A stretch of 64,000 nucleotides of DNA from Alphaproteobacteria bacterium (GTDB lineage Bacteria > Pseudomonadota > Alphaproteobacteria > Rhodobacterales > Rhodobacteraceae), in NCBI GenBank assembly GCA_024280735.1, contig JAJRPO010000046.1, positions 1-64,000 of the forward strand, read 5' to 3'. The notes below the pieces were generated by a model. The model was not told where the DNA came from. It was given only the letters and a program-made list of their open reading frames with translations, and did no database searches. Position 1 is the first letter of the stretch. Every line of letters starts with the position of its first letter. Positions 33,334 to 42,925 of this stretch are shown piece after piece. Made by a program: the position numbers and the translations under genes.

Positions 33334-33636
33334 ATGGGAATGCCAGCAACGCGAATAACCGATATGCACGTCTGCCCGATGGTGACACCCGCCGTGCCGC
33401 CCGTGCCCCATGTGGGCGGGCCAGTGATCAAACCGGTGACGCCTACGGTGTTGATCGGCAATCTCCCGGCCGCCGGGGTGACCAGCACTTGCGTTTGCGT
33501 CGGGCCGCCTGACATGATTGTCAAAGGCTCGATGACGGTTTTGATTGGCAAACTGCCTGCGGCGCGCATCGGCGACATGACCATGCACGGCGGCAGTGTG
33601 GTTGCCGGTCTGCCCACTGTATTGATTGGCGGCTAG
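33334..33636 (+). CDS. PAAR-domain spike tip protein
   Basis: A 100-residue protein made only of a PAAR domain, which sharpens the VgrG tip and holds zinc. It shows repeated LIGNLPAAG/LIGKLPAAR units, typical of PAAR, and the metal-binding candidates His12, Cys14, His26, Cys53, Cys55 and His85. No effector domain is fused. The ATG at 33334 is chosen because an AAGGGG site precedes it and the domain begins at once. It lies between a palindromic element and the fha gene. Confidence 0.92.
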   Translation: MGMPATRITDMHVCPMVTPAVPPVPHVGGPVIKPVTPTVLIGNLPAAGVTSTCVCVGPPDMIVKGSMTVLIGKLPAARIGDMTMHGGSVVAGLPTVLIGG

Positions 33637-33651
33637 GAAGACTATTTCAAG

Positions 33652-35181
33652 ATGACACTCACCCTTCATATCCTTTCCACCGGCGCGCAAGCAGATCGGG
33701 TGAATTCAATTGTCATGGTAGGCGAGGCGCTGACCATCGGGCGCGCTGACACCAATGATCTGGTCCTGCCTGATCCCACCCGTGAAATTTCATCCAGCCA
33801 TGCGGTATTGCAAACCCATGGGGCTGACTATCAGGTGGTGGACACCTCGACCAACGGCACCTTCCTGAATTCCGAAAGCAGTGCTTTGGGGGATCTGCCG
33901 TCGCCGCTCAATAACGGCGATACCCTGCGTATTGGCCCCTACGAGATGCGGGTGGAAATCGACGGGACGGCGCTTGATCTGATGGACGCGCTGCCGGCAC
34001 CGATGGATGCCACGCCGATTATGGATCCGAATGCCAACCCGCTGACAGGCGATGTGCTGGCCGAGGTTGCCTCGATTGATCATGATGGCGGTGATTTTTT
34101 GGATGATTTGCTGGGGGCCGCACCGCCCAACGCGATGAACACACCTACCCGCGACGTGGCCCATGGCGGCGCCGAGGTGATAAACGAGTTTCTGGATGTG
34201 GCACCGGATGAAAACCTTGACGGCGGTGCCAGTGCGGCAGACCATTCCGCCGCAACGCGTGACTATTTTGCCCCCAACGCGGGTGACAGTGCGATACCGG
34301 ATGACTGGGATGATGATTTCTTATCCGGCGATGAAAACCCGTTTGCACCCCCTGCCGCCAATGGGGCGACACCGGATTTTACCCCGGAGCCACCTGCACC
34401 CGTGCAAGTGGATGTCGCGCCAAATAATCCCCCCCCACAACCGGAACCGGTTGCGGAGGTTCCCGAACCAGCCGTGGCACCGGTACCTGTTGTTGAGCAA
34501 ACCCAACCCGCGCCAGAACCCGTTGTGGCAAAGCCAGCAGCCGTTAGCCCGGAAACAAAACCCATAAAAACCCCGCCAGCCACCAGTGGCCCCAATCCGG
34601 CCCGTGGCTTTCTGGAGGCCGCAGGCGTTGATCACAGCCGTATCAATGACGAGGAGTTGGCCGAAATAATGACCCGTTCCGGCACCGTATTTCGCACCTT
34701 GATAGAAGGCGCGCGCGAGGTGTTGATGGCACGCAACACAATCAAAGACGAGCTGCGGTTGGAAAAAACCACCATTTCACCGGATGGCAATAACCCGATC
34801 AAATTCTCGATCAGTGGTCGCCAAGCAGTCGAGGCCATGGTGAAACCCTCGGTGCCTGGATACAAGGCAGGCCCTGCGTCCGCAGAGGAGGCGATGGCGG
34901 ATATCAAAGCCCATGAGGTAGCGATGATGTCGGGAATGGAAAACGCGATCAAATCCCTGCTGGGGCGGTTCAACCCGGACACGCTCGCCAAAAAGATCGA
35001 AAAGGACGGCGGTAAGGGCGGTTTTTTAAAGGGTAAAAAGGCGCGCTATTGGGAGGTTTTTGAAAGTCTCTATGGACAAATTTCCGAGGAAGCAGAGGAA
35101 GATTTCCATTCACTGTTCGGCAAGGAATTCGCCAAAGCCTATGCAATACAAATGAAAACGATAAAGGCCAGCAAAGATTAA
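33652..35181 (+). CDS. fha: T6SS FHA-domain protein (TagH/Fha)
   Basis: A 509-residue cytoplasmic protein. The N-terminal FHA domain (about 22-95) has Gly30-Arg31, SSSHAVLQ (His50) and STNGTF (Asn68), the phosphothreonine-binding residues. A long acidic and then proline/valine-rich linker (about 110-310) leads to the conserved C-terminal T6SS FHA region with RGFLEAAGVD, RTLIEGAREVLMAR and the final FHSLFGKEFAKAYA. Fha is the usual substrate of PpkA and becomes an assembly platform when phosphorylated. The gene begins 16 bases after PAAR. Confidence 0.93.
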   Translation: MTLTLHILSTGAQADRVNSIVMVGEALTIGRADTNDLVLPDPTREISSSHAVLQTHGADYQVVDTSTNGTFLNSESSALGDLPSPLNNGDTLRIGPYEMRVEIDGTALDLMDALPAPMDATPIMDPNANPLTGDVLAEVASIDHDGGDFLDDLLGAAPPNAMNTPTRDVAHGGAEVINEFLDVAPDENLDGGASAADHSAATRDYFAPNAGDSAIPDDWDDDFLSGDENPFAPPAANGATPDFTPEPPAPVQVDVAPNNPPPQPEPVAEVPEPAVAPVPVVEQTQPAPEPVVAKPAAVSPETKPIKTPPATSGPNPARGFLEAAGVDHSRINDEELAEIMTRSGTVFRTLIEGAREVLMARNTIKDELRLEKTTISPDGNNPIKFSISGRQAVEAMVKPSVPGYKAGPASAEEAMADIKAHEVAMMSGMENAIKSLLGRFNPDTLAKKIEKDGGKGGFLKGKKARYWEVFESLYGQISEEAEEDFHSLFGKEFAKAYAIQMKTIKASKD

Positions 35182-35217
35182 GGCCACCGCAATTACGGGG
35201 AAGAGGAGACGCCAAAC

Positions 35218-36561
35218 GTGTCTTGGGAAAGCAAAGTAATCTGGAGCGAGGGGCTGTTTTTACAGCCCCATCACTTCCAACAAAGTGACCGCTATCTGGA
35301 AAGCCAGATTGCCGGAATCGGGCGTGGGATCATGCCTTACGTCTGGGGTGTTCGCGAATTAATGATTGATGACGAATTGCTGCGTCTGGGTAAATTCGCC
35401 ATCAAAACCTGCAACGGCATCACACCGGATGGCACCAATTTCCGCGTGCCTGCGGTGGACGATTTACCGCCCGCGATGGAAATCCCGACCACGGTAAAAA
35501 ACTCGGTGATCTATCTGACGGTTCCGACGCGGCGCCAGGGTGCGGCCGAGGTGGAGTTGGAATTCAAGGCCAATTCGGCCACGCGTTTTCTGCCCTCCGA
35601 GGTGGATGTCACCAATGCCGTTGGCAACGACAAAAAGCAAACACCGATTGCGGTGGGCAAGCTGCGCCTGCAATTCGCCCTTGATGTGGACGATCTTGAT
35701 GATCGCCTGATCATGCCGATTGCCAAGGTGATAGAGGTCCGTTCTGACGGGGAAATCCTGCTGGACCGCAATTTCATCCCCTCGGTCACAGATCAACGTG
35801 CCGCCCGGCCCTTGACGGAGTTTCTGCGCGAAATCGAGGGGCTGTTAAGCCATCGCTGCGAGGCTTTGGCTGGGCGTCTGTCTGACAGCGGCCCCTCCAA
35901 AGGCGTGGCTGAATTGTCTGATTTTCTGTTGTTGATCGCGGTCAACCGCCTGCTGCCGCAGGTGCGCCACCTCATCAGCATTGAAAACACCCATCCTTGC
36001 GCGCTTTATGGTTTTCTTGTTGGCATGGCAGGGGAGCTGTCTACCTTTATGACCACGGAAAAACACACCCCTGAATTTCCGCTGTATCAGCATGACAATC
36101 TGTCAGAGACCTATCAACCGGTGATGCGGGTTTTGCGCCAATACCTGAGCGCGGTTCTGGAACAGAATGCTGTGAAAATCGAATTGCAACCGCGCAAATA
36201 TGGCGTCAGCGTCGCGGTGATTGCCGATAAGCGCCTGTTGGCTGCTGGCACCCAGATGGTACTGGCTTGCAAGGCAGATACCCCGGCGGAAAACGTGCGC
36301 CGCCACATCCCGACCCAAGCCAAAATCGGCCCGGTCGAGGATATTCGCCAATTGGTCAATTCCGCGCTTCCGGGTATTGGCTTGCGCCCCTTGCCTGTGG
36401 CCCCGCGCCAGATCCCTTATCATTCCGGCGTGGTTTATTTTGAGCTGGATCCCGCCAGTTCCTATTGGAAAAAAATGCGTAGCTCGGGTGGCCTAGCCGT
36501 GCATGTGGCGGGGGAATTCCCCGGGTTGGAAATGGAACTCTGGGCCATTCGTGCCAGTTGA
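35218..36561 (+). CDS. tssK: T6SS baseplate-membrane connector TssK
   Basis: A 447-residue protein with the signature WSEGLFLQPHHFQQSDRYLE at the N-terminus, where TssK has its receptor-like shoulder, and IPYHSGVVYFELDPAS towards the end. It links the TssF/TssG wedges to TssL/TssM in the membrane. The start is GTG at 35218, with GAGGAG nine bases upstream. A 15-base gap separates it from tssL. Confidence 0.96.
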   Translation: MSWESKVIWSEGLFLQPHHFQQSDRYLESQIAGIGRGIMPYVWGVRELMIDDELLRLGKFAIKTCNGITPDGTNFRVPAVDDLPPAMEIPTTVKNSVIYLTVPTRRQGAAEVELEFKANSATRFLPSEVDVTNAVGNDKKQTPIAVGKLRLQFALDVDDLDDRLIMPIAKVIEVRSDGEILLDRNFIPSVTDQRAARPLTEFLREIEGLLSHRCEALAGRLSDSGPSKGVAELSDFLLLIAVNRLLPQVRHLISIENTHPCALYGFLVGMAGELSTFMTTEKHTPEFPLYQHDNLSETYQPVMRVLRQYLSAVLEQNAVKIELQPRKYGVSVAVIADKRLLAAGTQMVLACKADTPAENVRRHIPTQAKIGPVEDIRQLVNSALPGIGLRPLPVAPRQIPYHSGVVYFELDPASSYWKKMRSSGGLAVHVAGEFPGLEMELWAIRAS

Positions 36562-36576
36562 GAATGAGGTGATACT

Positions 36577-37959
36577 GTGATCGATGACGATCCATTTGCA
36601 GAAGCAACCGACACGGATAAAACCGTGGTGCGCCTCAATCCGGGGGGGCGTCGCGCGGCGGCGGCATCTTCCTTGATGGCTGACCCGATGGCAGCACCTG
36701 CGCCGATTGTGCAAGCGTCGCCGTCTCCGTCAGTTGCCCCTGCGCAAATGGGCGCGCAGGTGGTGGATGTCAAAGATGCGGCCTCGGGCATGAATGCCCT
36801 GACCGCTGCGGGGGCCTCGTTGTTTTCCTTGCTTGGGCGCATTCGCAATCGCGCACAGCACAATGATCCCGCCGCATTGCGAAATTCAGTGATGCGCGAA
36901 ATTCAAGGGTTCGAGGCGAAATCCTTGCAGGCGCAAATTCCGGCGCAAACGGTAAAAATTGCCCGTTATTGCATTTGTGCGACGCTGGATGATGTGGTTT
37001 TGAATACACCGTGGGGCGGGCGCTCTATCTGGGCGCAGCAATCTATGGTCGGCACTTTTCACAAGGAAACCCACGGTGGCGACCGGTTCTATGAGCTGTT
37101 GACGCGTCTGGAACAAGAACCGCAAGCCAATCTGATGATGCTAGAGTTTATCTTTATGTGCCTGTCGCTGGGTTTTGAGGGCCGCCTGCGCATCGAGGAA
37201 CGAGGGGCCGAAAAACATGCGATGATCCGCGAAGGGTTGGCCAGCCTGATCCGCGCGCAACGGGGACCGTTAGAACACGAAATTGCACCCTTCTGGAAGG
37301 GCCTGAAACTGCCCCATAAACCGCTGTCAGCCTGGATGCCTGCTTGGCTGATATTTGGCCTGATGACGCTTATTTTGGGGCTGAGTTATGTGGGGCTTGC
37401 TTGGGCGCTCAGCAGTGATACCGAGCGTTTGCAAGGGCAGTTGTCCGTGCAAGGGGCCAAAGAAACCATTGTGCTGAAACGCAAAGCCCCGCCACCACCA
37501 CCGCCGCCACCGGTTGAATCAACCCAGATGGAGCGGGTCGCCAAGTTTCTGGAAAAGGAACAGGCACAGGGCCTCGTGACCATTCTGGAGGACGTCAACA
37601 CGGTGACCGTTCGTATCGCCGGTTCCGGTATGTTTAAACCCGCATCCGACACGCTGGTTAGCAAATTCGAGGCCATCATGTTCCGCATTGCAGAAGCCTT
37701 AAACGAGGAAACCGGCAATATCATCATTGCGGGCCATTCCGACAATATCCCGATCCGAACCACCCGTTTTCCCTCCAATCTGGTGTTATCGCTGAAACGG
37801 GCTGAATCGGTGATGAGCCAGATCGCCGGCAGCCTAAAAGACCCTGCACGCATGTCTGCCGAGGGGCGCTCGGATACCGAGCCGCTGGTCTCTAACAAGA
37901 CCAAAGAGGGCCGTTCCAAGAACCGCCGTATTGAAGTCATTTTGATGAAGCAGGGTTAA
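36577..37959 (+). CDS. tssL: T6SS membrane-complex protein TssL with OmpA domain
   Basis: A 460-residue protein. A Pro/Ala-rich N-terminus leads to the DotU/IcmH-like domain (about 70-245, with IWAQQSMVGTFHKETHGGDR and FIFMCLSLGFEGRLRI), one membrane helix (about 250-273), a run of seven prolines at about 306 and a periplasmic OmpA-type domain with IIAGHSDNIPIRT and SKNRRIEVILM. The OmpA part should bind peptidoglycan, making this an evolved TssL. The start is GTG at 36577 with GAGG upstream. It forms the membrane complex with TssM, 4 bases downstream. Confidence 0.95.
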   Translation: MIDDDPFAEATDTDKTVVRLNPGGRRAAAASSLMADPMAAPAPIVQASPSPSVAPAQMGAQVVDVKDAASGMNALTAAGASLFSLLGRIRNRAQHNDPAALRNSVMREIQGFEAKSLQAQIPAQTVKIARYCICATLDDVVLNTPWGGRSIWAQQSMVGTFHKETHGGDRFYELLTRLEQEPQANLMMLEFIFMCLSLGFEGRLRIEERGAEKHAMIREGLASLIRAQRGPLEHEIAPFWKGLKLPHKPLSAWMPAWLIFGLMTLILGLSYVGLAWALSSDTERLQGQLSVQGAKETIVLKRKAPPPPPPPPVESTQMERVAKFLEKEQAQGLVTILEDVNTVTVRIAGSGMFKPASDTLVSKFEAIMFRIAEALNEETGNIIIAGHSDNIPIRTTRFPSNLVLSLKRAESVMSQIAGSLKDPARMSAEGRSDTEPLVSNKTKEGRSKNRRIEVILMKQG

Positions 37960-37963
37960 TTCT

Positions 37964-40900
37964 ATGGGTTTTATCAACCGTTTTTTGGGTTTTTTCTTTC
38001 ACACCAACGGCGTTTTGTCGATTGTGTTTTTGGTGCTGGCGGCCGTCATCTGGTTCTTTGGTCCGCTGTTACAGTTTGGCGACGGGCGCCCGTTTGAAAC
38101 CGTTATGCAGCGCGCGATTGCAATCGGGATCATATTTGTAATCACTCTTTTCCTGATGCTGATAATGGCGTTGTTGCGGATGCGCAAAGCCCGCAAAATG
38201 GCCGAGGTTATTATCGAGGATGAAGACGAAGAAATTGATGAGGGCGATGAGACGGTAAAGGCTGAATTGGCCGAAATGCGCAGCAATATGAAAGACGCGC
38301 TGAAACTGCTGGCCAAATCGAAACTGGGTGGCAAGGGGCGCTCACAGCGGCTGTATCAATTGCCGTGGTATATTATGATCGGCCCGCCCGGTGCTGGTAA
38401 AACCACCGCTATCATCAATTCTGGCCTGCAATTTCCCTTGGCCGAAAAGATGGGCATGAAGGCCGTTGGCGGCGTTGGTGGCACGCGTAATTGTGATTGG
38501 TGGTTCACCAACGAGGCCGTGCTGATTGACACGGCGGGGCGTTACACCACCCAAGACAGCGACGAAGACGCGGACAGTCAGGCGTGGAACGGCTTCCTCG
38601 CGATGCTGAAAAAATTCCGCAAACGCCAACCGATCAACGGCGCGATTGTGGCGATTTCCCTGAGTGATATTTCCACCCAGAATGAAGCTGTACGCAAAGA
38701 AACCGCCACAGCCATTCGCCTGCGTTTGACCGAATTGCGCGAGCAGCTGGGCGTGCGTTTTCCGGTTTATATTCTGCTGACCAAGGCCGACATGATCGTC
38801 GGGTTTTCCGAGTTTTTTGAACATTTGGGCAAAAGCGAGCGCGAACAGGTTTGGGGTTTCACCTATCCGATTAAATCCGCCAAAACCAAACGCAAGCCGC
38901 TGGACGGGTTTGACGACCAGTATACGGCGTTTCTGGAGCGGTTGAACAACCATTCGCTGGAACGCTTGCAACAGGTGATTGACCCGGGCAGGCGCGCCAT
39001 GATTGCCGGTTTCCCGCAACAGGTTTCCAGCCTGCGCGCTGCTGTCAAAGACTTCCTTGGCGAGATTTTCCTCGACAGCAAATTTTCCGAAACCCAGCTG
39101 GTGCGCGGGGTTTATTTTACGTCCGGCACCCAAGAAGGCACGCCCATTGATCGCCTTATTGGTGGCATGGCGCGCACCTTTGGCCTTGGCCGTCAGGCCG
39201 TTGGTGCGGCCACCGGCAGCGGGCGCAGCTATTTCTTGCGCAAATTGATGGATGAAACCATTTTCCCAGAGGCAGGGCTGGTATCGGCGGATGACAAAGT
39301 AGAACGCCGTTACAGGTGGATTGTCGGCAGCACAATCACGGCGGCTGTTTTGGTGACTTTGGGTGTTGTTGGCATCTGGACGAACAGTTTTCTGGGCAAC
39401 CGTGCGCTGGTCAGGGATGCCGATGCCAAAATGGTTGAATTCGCCGAGCTGATTAAACAGGTGCCCGGCAACCCGATTGAGGACACTAATGTTCATGTGC
39501 TGATTCAGCCGTTGAACATCCTGTTCAACCTGCCCGGAAATCCGGCGCAGGGTGATCCAGAGCCGCCGCGCTCGCTGACTTACGGCTTGTATCAGGGCGA
39601 TATTGTGGGCACAGGCGCGGCGCAAACCTATCGCGCCAACCTGAACCAGAAAATGCTGCCCCGCCTGTTGCTGCGCATGGAAGAGTTGATGTTATCCAAC
39701 ATGAACAACCCAACCTTGCTGTATGAGGCGCTGAAGGTTTACATGATGCTGGGTCAACAAGGACCGATGGATCATGATCTGGTTACACAGTGGTTTGCCT
39801 TTGAATGGGCAGCGGAGTTTTCCGAGGAACCGCCGCAGGTGCAGGTCGATCTGATTAAACATCTCACCTCGATGATAAACCAGCCGATGATTTCAATCCC
39901 GCTTGATGGCCCGCTGGTAGAGCAGGTCCAAAGCATCCTGTCTGAAACCCCCGTGGCCCAGCGTGCCTATCGTACAATTGTGGATGGACCAGAGGCCAAG
40001 AACCTGCCGGAATGGACCCTGCTCAAGGCCGGTGGCCCTGCTACGCAACGGGTAATGACGCGGCCATCCGGTTTGAAACTGGCGGTGGGTATTCGCGGCA
40101 TTTATACTTATGACGGGTTTTACAAGGTATTCCTGCCGGCAGCCCTTGATGTGGCGGAACAAATCAAAAAGGAAAACTGGGTTTTGGGGCCGCGCGCCGA
40201 AGACCTGTCAGATTCCAACGCCCTCAGCTTGATCGCGCGGGATGTTCTGGATTTGTATTATTCCGATTATATCGTGCAATGGGAAACCATTATGGGGGAT
40301 GTGGATGTGGTGCCGATGGGATCAATGTCACAGGCCGTCAATGTGATTAACGTGCTGTCCGGCCCCAATTCGCCTATTCTGAAAATCCTGAACGAAGTGG
40401 TGGAGCAGACCCGCCTTGTGGATCGCCAGAGGGGTCTTGCTGTGGGGGCTGTGGCTACAGGGCTGGCCGGAGAGGGCAGCTCTCTGGCAGTCGAAACCCT
40501 TGGCGTGCGCACCTTGCGCCTGTTGTCGGTGTTGCAATCCTCGGCGCCCACGGGTGAAAAACCGCCCAAACCCGGACAGGTAGTACAGGACCGCTTTCAA
40601 TCTTTGAATGATTTTGTCAAAGGTTTCCAAAAGGACGTACCCGGAGAGTTGGATCGGATCATGAAAATCATGACAAAAATCTATCAGGACCTGAATCGCC
40701 TGTCCGTCAGTGGCAACATTAACACCCAAGGCGAGTCTATCCAACGTCTGCAAGAGGCAATCACGCCCCTGACCGGATCGATAAAACGCTGGTCTAACCA
40801 AATCATCGACGGGGCCTCCGGTGCTGCGGCGGGGGGGAAGCGCTCCAAGTTGAACAATCTGTGGCAGGCGCAGGTCTTGCCCTATTGCAAACAGGCGTTG

Positions 40901-41536
40901 GACAACCGCTATCCGTTCTCGCGCAAGTCACGCTCCGAGGTGGGGATACAGGATTTTGCCCGGCTGTTTGCGCCGCAAGGACTGATTGACGGGTTTTTTA
41001 TCTCAAACCTGGCGGGCCATGTGGACGTGACATCGCGGCCTTGGAAATGGAAACGCACGACCGGGAAGGACCTTGGAATTTCGGACAGTGTGTTGCAACA
41101 ATTCCAACTGGCCGCGGAAATCCGCGATGCGTTTTTCCTCGCACCAGGGTTGCCCTCGGTAACGTTTGACCTCAAACCCATCGCGCTTGATCCCAATGCG
41201 CAACAGGTGACGTTGATGGTGGATGGGCAGCAATTGGATTATGCCCATGGGCCGCAACAAACAACGTCGCTGAAATGGCCCAAGGGTGGCAGTTCCTTTG
41301 TGCAGTTCCTGCCAGAGATCAAGGACCGCACCAGCCGTCGCCAGCAAGACGGGCCTTGGGGTTGGTTCCGCCTGCTCGACAGCGCGCAGGTACGCCGCAC
41401 CAATGTGGCAGACCAGACTAGGGTGGTGTTTAATGTGGGCGGGCGAATAGCCGTGTTCCAGATGCGCGCTGGCTCTGCCATCAATCCATTCTCCTCTAAG
41501 GCGGTGCGCAGCTTTCGCTGCCCGAATTCCCTGTGA
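37964..41536 (+). CDS. tssM: T6SS membrane-complex protein TssM (IcmF)
   Basis: A 1190-residue inner-membrane protein. Two membrane helices lie near the N-terminus (about 18-36 and 44-66) and a third at about 452-470. The cytoplasmic part between them has the Walker A GPPGAGKTT at about 140 and DTAGRYTTQDSDED, a GTPase-like fold. The periplasmic part (about 475-1190) contains the usual TssM C-terminal domain that elsewhere contacts TssJ. No TssJ is encoded here. It overlaps tagF by one base. Confidence 0.96.
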   Translation: MGFINRFLGFFFHTNGVLSIVFLVLAAVIWFFGPLLQFGDGRPFETVMQRAIAIGIIFVITLFLMLIMALLRMRKARKMAEVIIEDEDEEIDEGDETVKAELAEMRSNMKDALKLLAKSKLGGKGRSQRLYQLPWYIMIGPPGAGKTTAIINSGLQFPLAEKMGMKAVGGVGGTRNCDWWFTNEAVLIDTAGRYTTQDSDEDADSQAWNGFLAMLKKFRKRQPINGAIVAISLSDISTQNEAVRKETATAIRLRLTELREQLGVRFPVYILLTKADMIVGFSEFFEHLGKSEREQVWGFTYPIKSAKTKRKPLDGFDDQYTAFLERLNNHSLERLQQVIDPGRRAMIAGFPQQVSSLRAAVKDFLGEIFLDSKFSETQLVRGVYFTSGTQEGTPIDRLIGGMARTFGLGRQAVGAATGSGRSYFLRKLMDETIFPEAGLVSADDKVERRYRWIVGSTITAAVLVTLGVVGIWTNSFLGNRALVRDADAKMVEFAELIKQVPGNPIEDTNVHVLIQPLNILFNLPGNPAQGDPEPPRSLTYGLYQGDIVGTGAAQTYRANLNQKMLPRLLLRMEELMLSNMNNPTLLYEALKVYMMLGQQGPMDHDLVTQWFAFEWAAEFSEEPPQVQVDLIKHLTSMINQPMISIPLDGPLVEQVQSILSETPVAQRAYRTIVDGPEAKNLPEWTLLKAGGPATQRVMTRPSGLKLAVGIRGIYTYDGFYKVFLPAALDVAEQIKKENWVLGPRAEDLSDSNALSLIARDVLDLYYSDYIVQWETIMGDVDVVPMGSMSQAVNVINVLSGPNSPILKILNEVVEQTRLVDRQRGLAVGAVATGLAGEGSSLAVETLGVRTLRLLSVLQSSAPTGEKPPKPGQVVQDRFQSLNDFVKGFQKDVPGELDRIMKIMTKIYQDLNRLSVSGNINTQGESIQRLQEAITPLTGSIKRWSNQIIDGASGAAAGGKRSKLNNLWQAQVLPYCKQALDNRYPFSRKSRSEVGIQDFARLFAPQGLIDGFFISNLAGHVDVTSRPWKWKRTTGKDLGISDSVLQQFQLAAEIRDAFFLAPGLPSVTFDLKPIALDPNAQQVTLMVDGQQLDYAHGPQQTTSLKWPKGGSSFVQFLPEIKDRTSRRQQDGPWGWFRLLDSAQVRRTNVADQTRVVFNVGGRIAVFQMRAGSAINPFSSKAVRSFRCPNSL

Positions 41537-42105
41537 TGTTTGGCTATTATGGAAAAATCCCCGCGCAAGGCGATTTCATTCGCAGGCGGGCAGATGTGGG
41601 GTTTGTAAAGGCCTGGGACGCGTGGTTGCAGTTGGGGATTTCTACCAGCCGTGAAAACTTGGGGGATGGCTGGCAAGAGGCTTATGAAAATGCCCCGATC
41701 TGGCGGTTTTGTTTCGGGGCAGGGGTATGTGGACCCGAGCCGATGATCGGGGTGATGATGCCATCACAAGATAGGGTCGGGCGGTGTTTTCCGTTGACGA
41801 TTTTTGCCCGGTTGAAACAGGCAGTGGGGCCGGAGGCTTTGGAAGCTGAACCGTTAATGACATCCCTTGAGGACAATGCATTGAGCGCGCTGGCAAACGG
41901 TGTCGGGAAGCAACAATTGGATATGGCGCTTGAGGCGATGCAACTGCCGGAATTGCCATTAACCGGTGCCACAGGCGGCAGCCATTGGCTTTCGACTTTC
42001 TTTGGTGGTGCTTCGCGCAAGGATAGGAATGATTTCGACGGGCTGCCGCCGGTGTCGGGTTTTGCAGCGCTGCTTGTTCCTAACGGGGAGCCAGCGAATG
42101 TTTGA
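41536..42105 (+). CDS. tagF: T6SS post-translational repressor TagF
   Basis: A 189-residue protein of the TagF (ImpM, DUF2094) family: FGYYGKIPAQGDFIRRRA at the N-terminus, APIWRFCFGAGVCG, and GVMMPSQDRVGRCFPLTI. In Pseudomonas and Agrobacterium TagF restrains the T6SS by binding Fha. The ATG at 41536 shares one base with the tssM stop; a GTG one codon earlier is also possible. The 3' end overlaps pppA by 8 bases, as in the tagF-pppA fusion known from Agrobacterium. Confidence 0.92.
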   Translation: MFGYYGKIPAQGDFIRRRADVGFVKAWDAWLQLGISTSRENLGDGWQEAYENAPIWRFCFGAGVCGPEPMIGVMMPSQDRVGRCFPLTIFARLKQAVGPEALEAEPLMTSLEDNALSALANGVGKQQLDMALEAMQLPELPLTGATGGSHWLSTFFGGASRKDRNDFDGLPPVSGFAALLVPNGEPANV

Positions 42106-42826
42106 TCCCACCGAGAAATTTCTGACCGACGGGGCCACCCATGTGGGGTTGGTGCGCAAATTGAACGAAGACAGCTATTTGTGCCGTCCCGAGATCGGTG
42201 TTTGGATTATTGCCGATGGCATGGGGGGGTATTCGGGGGGGGATTTTGCCTCGCAGACCATTGTGGCGCAGGTGGCAGCGCTGGACAAAAACCTCGGGGG
42301 GGCGGAATTAATGCGGCACGTGCGCGGGGCGATGGTACAGTCGCATGAACTGATCTTGCAAGAAGCTGTGCGGCGGGAAAGCGAAACCATGGGGTCCACG
42401 GCAATTGCCCTGATCCTGTTGCAGGGGCATTTTGTGTGCCTTTGGGTCGGCGATAGCCGCCTGTATCATTGTCGGGACGGGGAGGTCAGCCAATTATCTG
42501 TGGATCATTCACTGGTAAATGAATGGGTTGAGGCCGGAAAACTGACATTAGAAGAGGCCGAGAATCACCCCCATGGAAATGTGATCACCCGCGCGATCGG
42601 GGTCGGAGACGATCTGGAAGTGGATAAGGTGCGCGGGCTGTATGAGCCAGGGGATCGATTCCTGCTGTGTTCGGACGGGTTAACCGGTTACATGGATATC
42701 GAGGCGATGAAGAATATGCTGGCCAATGACCCGATTGACGGGATTGCCGATCGGTTGATCGAGGGCGCGCTGGAAGGTGGTGGCCGGGATAATGTCTCGG
42801 TTATTGTGGTGGAAGTGCCTTTTTGA
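42098..42826 (+). CDS. pppA: T6SS Ser/Thr protein phosphatase PppA (PP2C)
   Basis: A 242-residue PP2C phosphatase. Metal-binding residues are Asp25 in RKLNEDSYL, Asp40-Gly in IADGMGGYSGG, the aspartate of CSDGLTGYM and the one in GGGRDNVSVIVVE. It removes phosphate from Fha and so ends the response started by PpkA, which is encoded at the far end of the other arm. The ATG at 42098 lies in the tail of tagF with GGGGAG upstream. It is the last gene of the right arm, before a terminator. Confidence 0.95.
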   Translation: MFDPTEKFLTDGATHVGLVRKLNEDSYLCRPEIGVWIIADGMGGYSGGDFASQTIVAQVAALDKNLGGAELMRHVRGAMVQSHELILQEAVRRESETMGSTAIALILLQGHFVCLWVGDSRLYHCRDGEVSQLSVDHSLVNEWVEAGKLTLEEAENHPHGNVITRAIGVGDDLEVDKVRGLYEPGDRFLLCSDGLTGYMDIEAMKNMLANDPIDGIADRLIEGALEGGGRDNVSVIVVEVPF

Positions 42827-42840
42827 ACGCCTGTTAAACG

Positions 42841-42865
42841 GTGCCCCTTACGGGGCGTTCCTTTT
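42841..42865 (+). terminator. Probable terminator after pppA
   Basis: GCCCC-TTAC-GGGGC (42843-42856), extended by G-T pairs, is followed by GTTCCTTTT. The stem is short but GC-rich and lies 15 bases after the pppA stop, where the T6SS operon should end. Confidence 0.6.
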
Positions 42866-42874
42866 GAGCGCTGA

Positions 42875-42897
42875 CGCGCGGGGGGCCGCTCCGCGCG
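42875..42897. repeat. Second hairpin between pppA and the SulP gene
   Basis: A perfect seven-base stem CGCGCGG / CCGCGCG with a nine-base GC-rich loop lies between the two converging genes. It has no T run on either side, so a pausing or insulating role is more likely than intrinsic termination. Confidence 0.4.
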
Positions 42898-42925
42898 GGG
42901 GATATATATTAGAACAAAGAAAGGG

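Noticed and set aside
38342-39625. A 427-codon minus-strand frame opposite tssM
   Set aside because: No family resemblance; it is the shadow of a gene with biased codon use.
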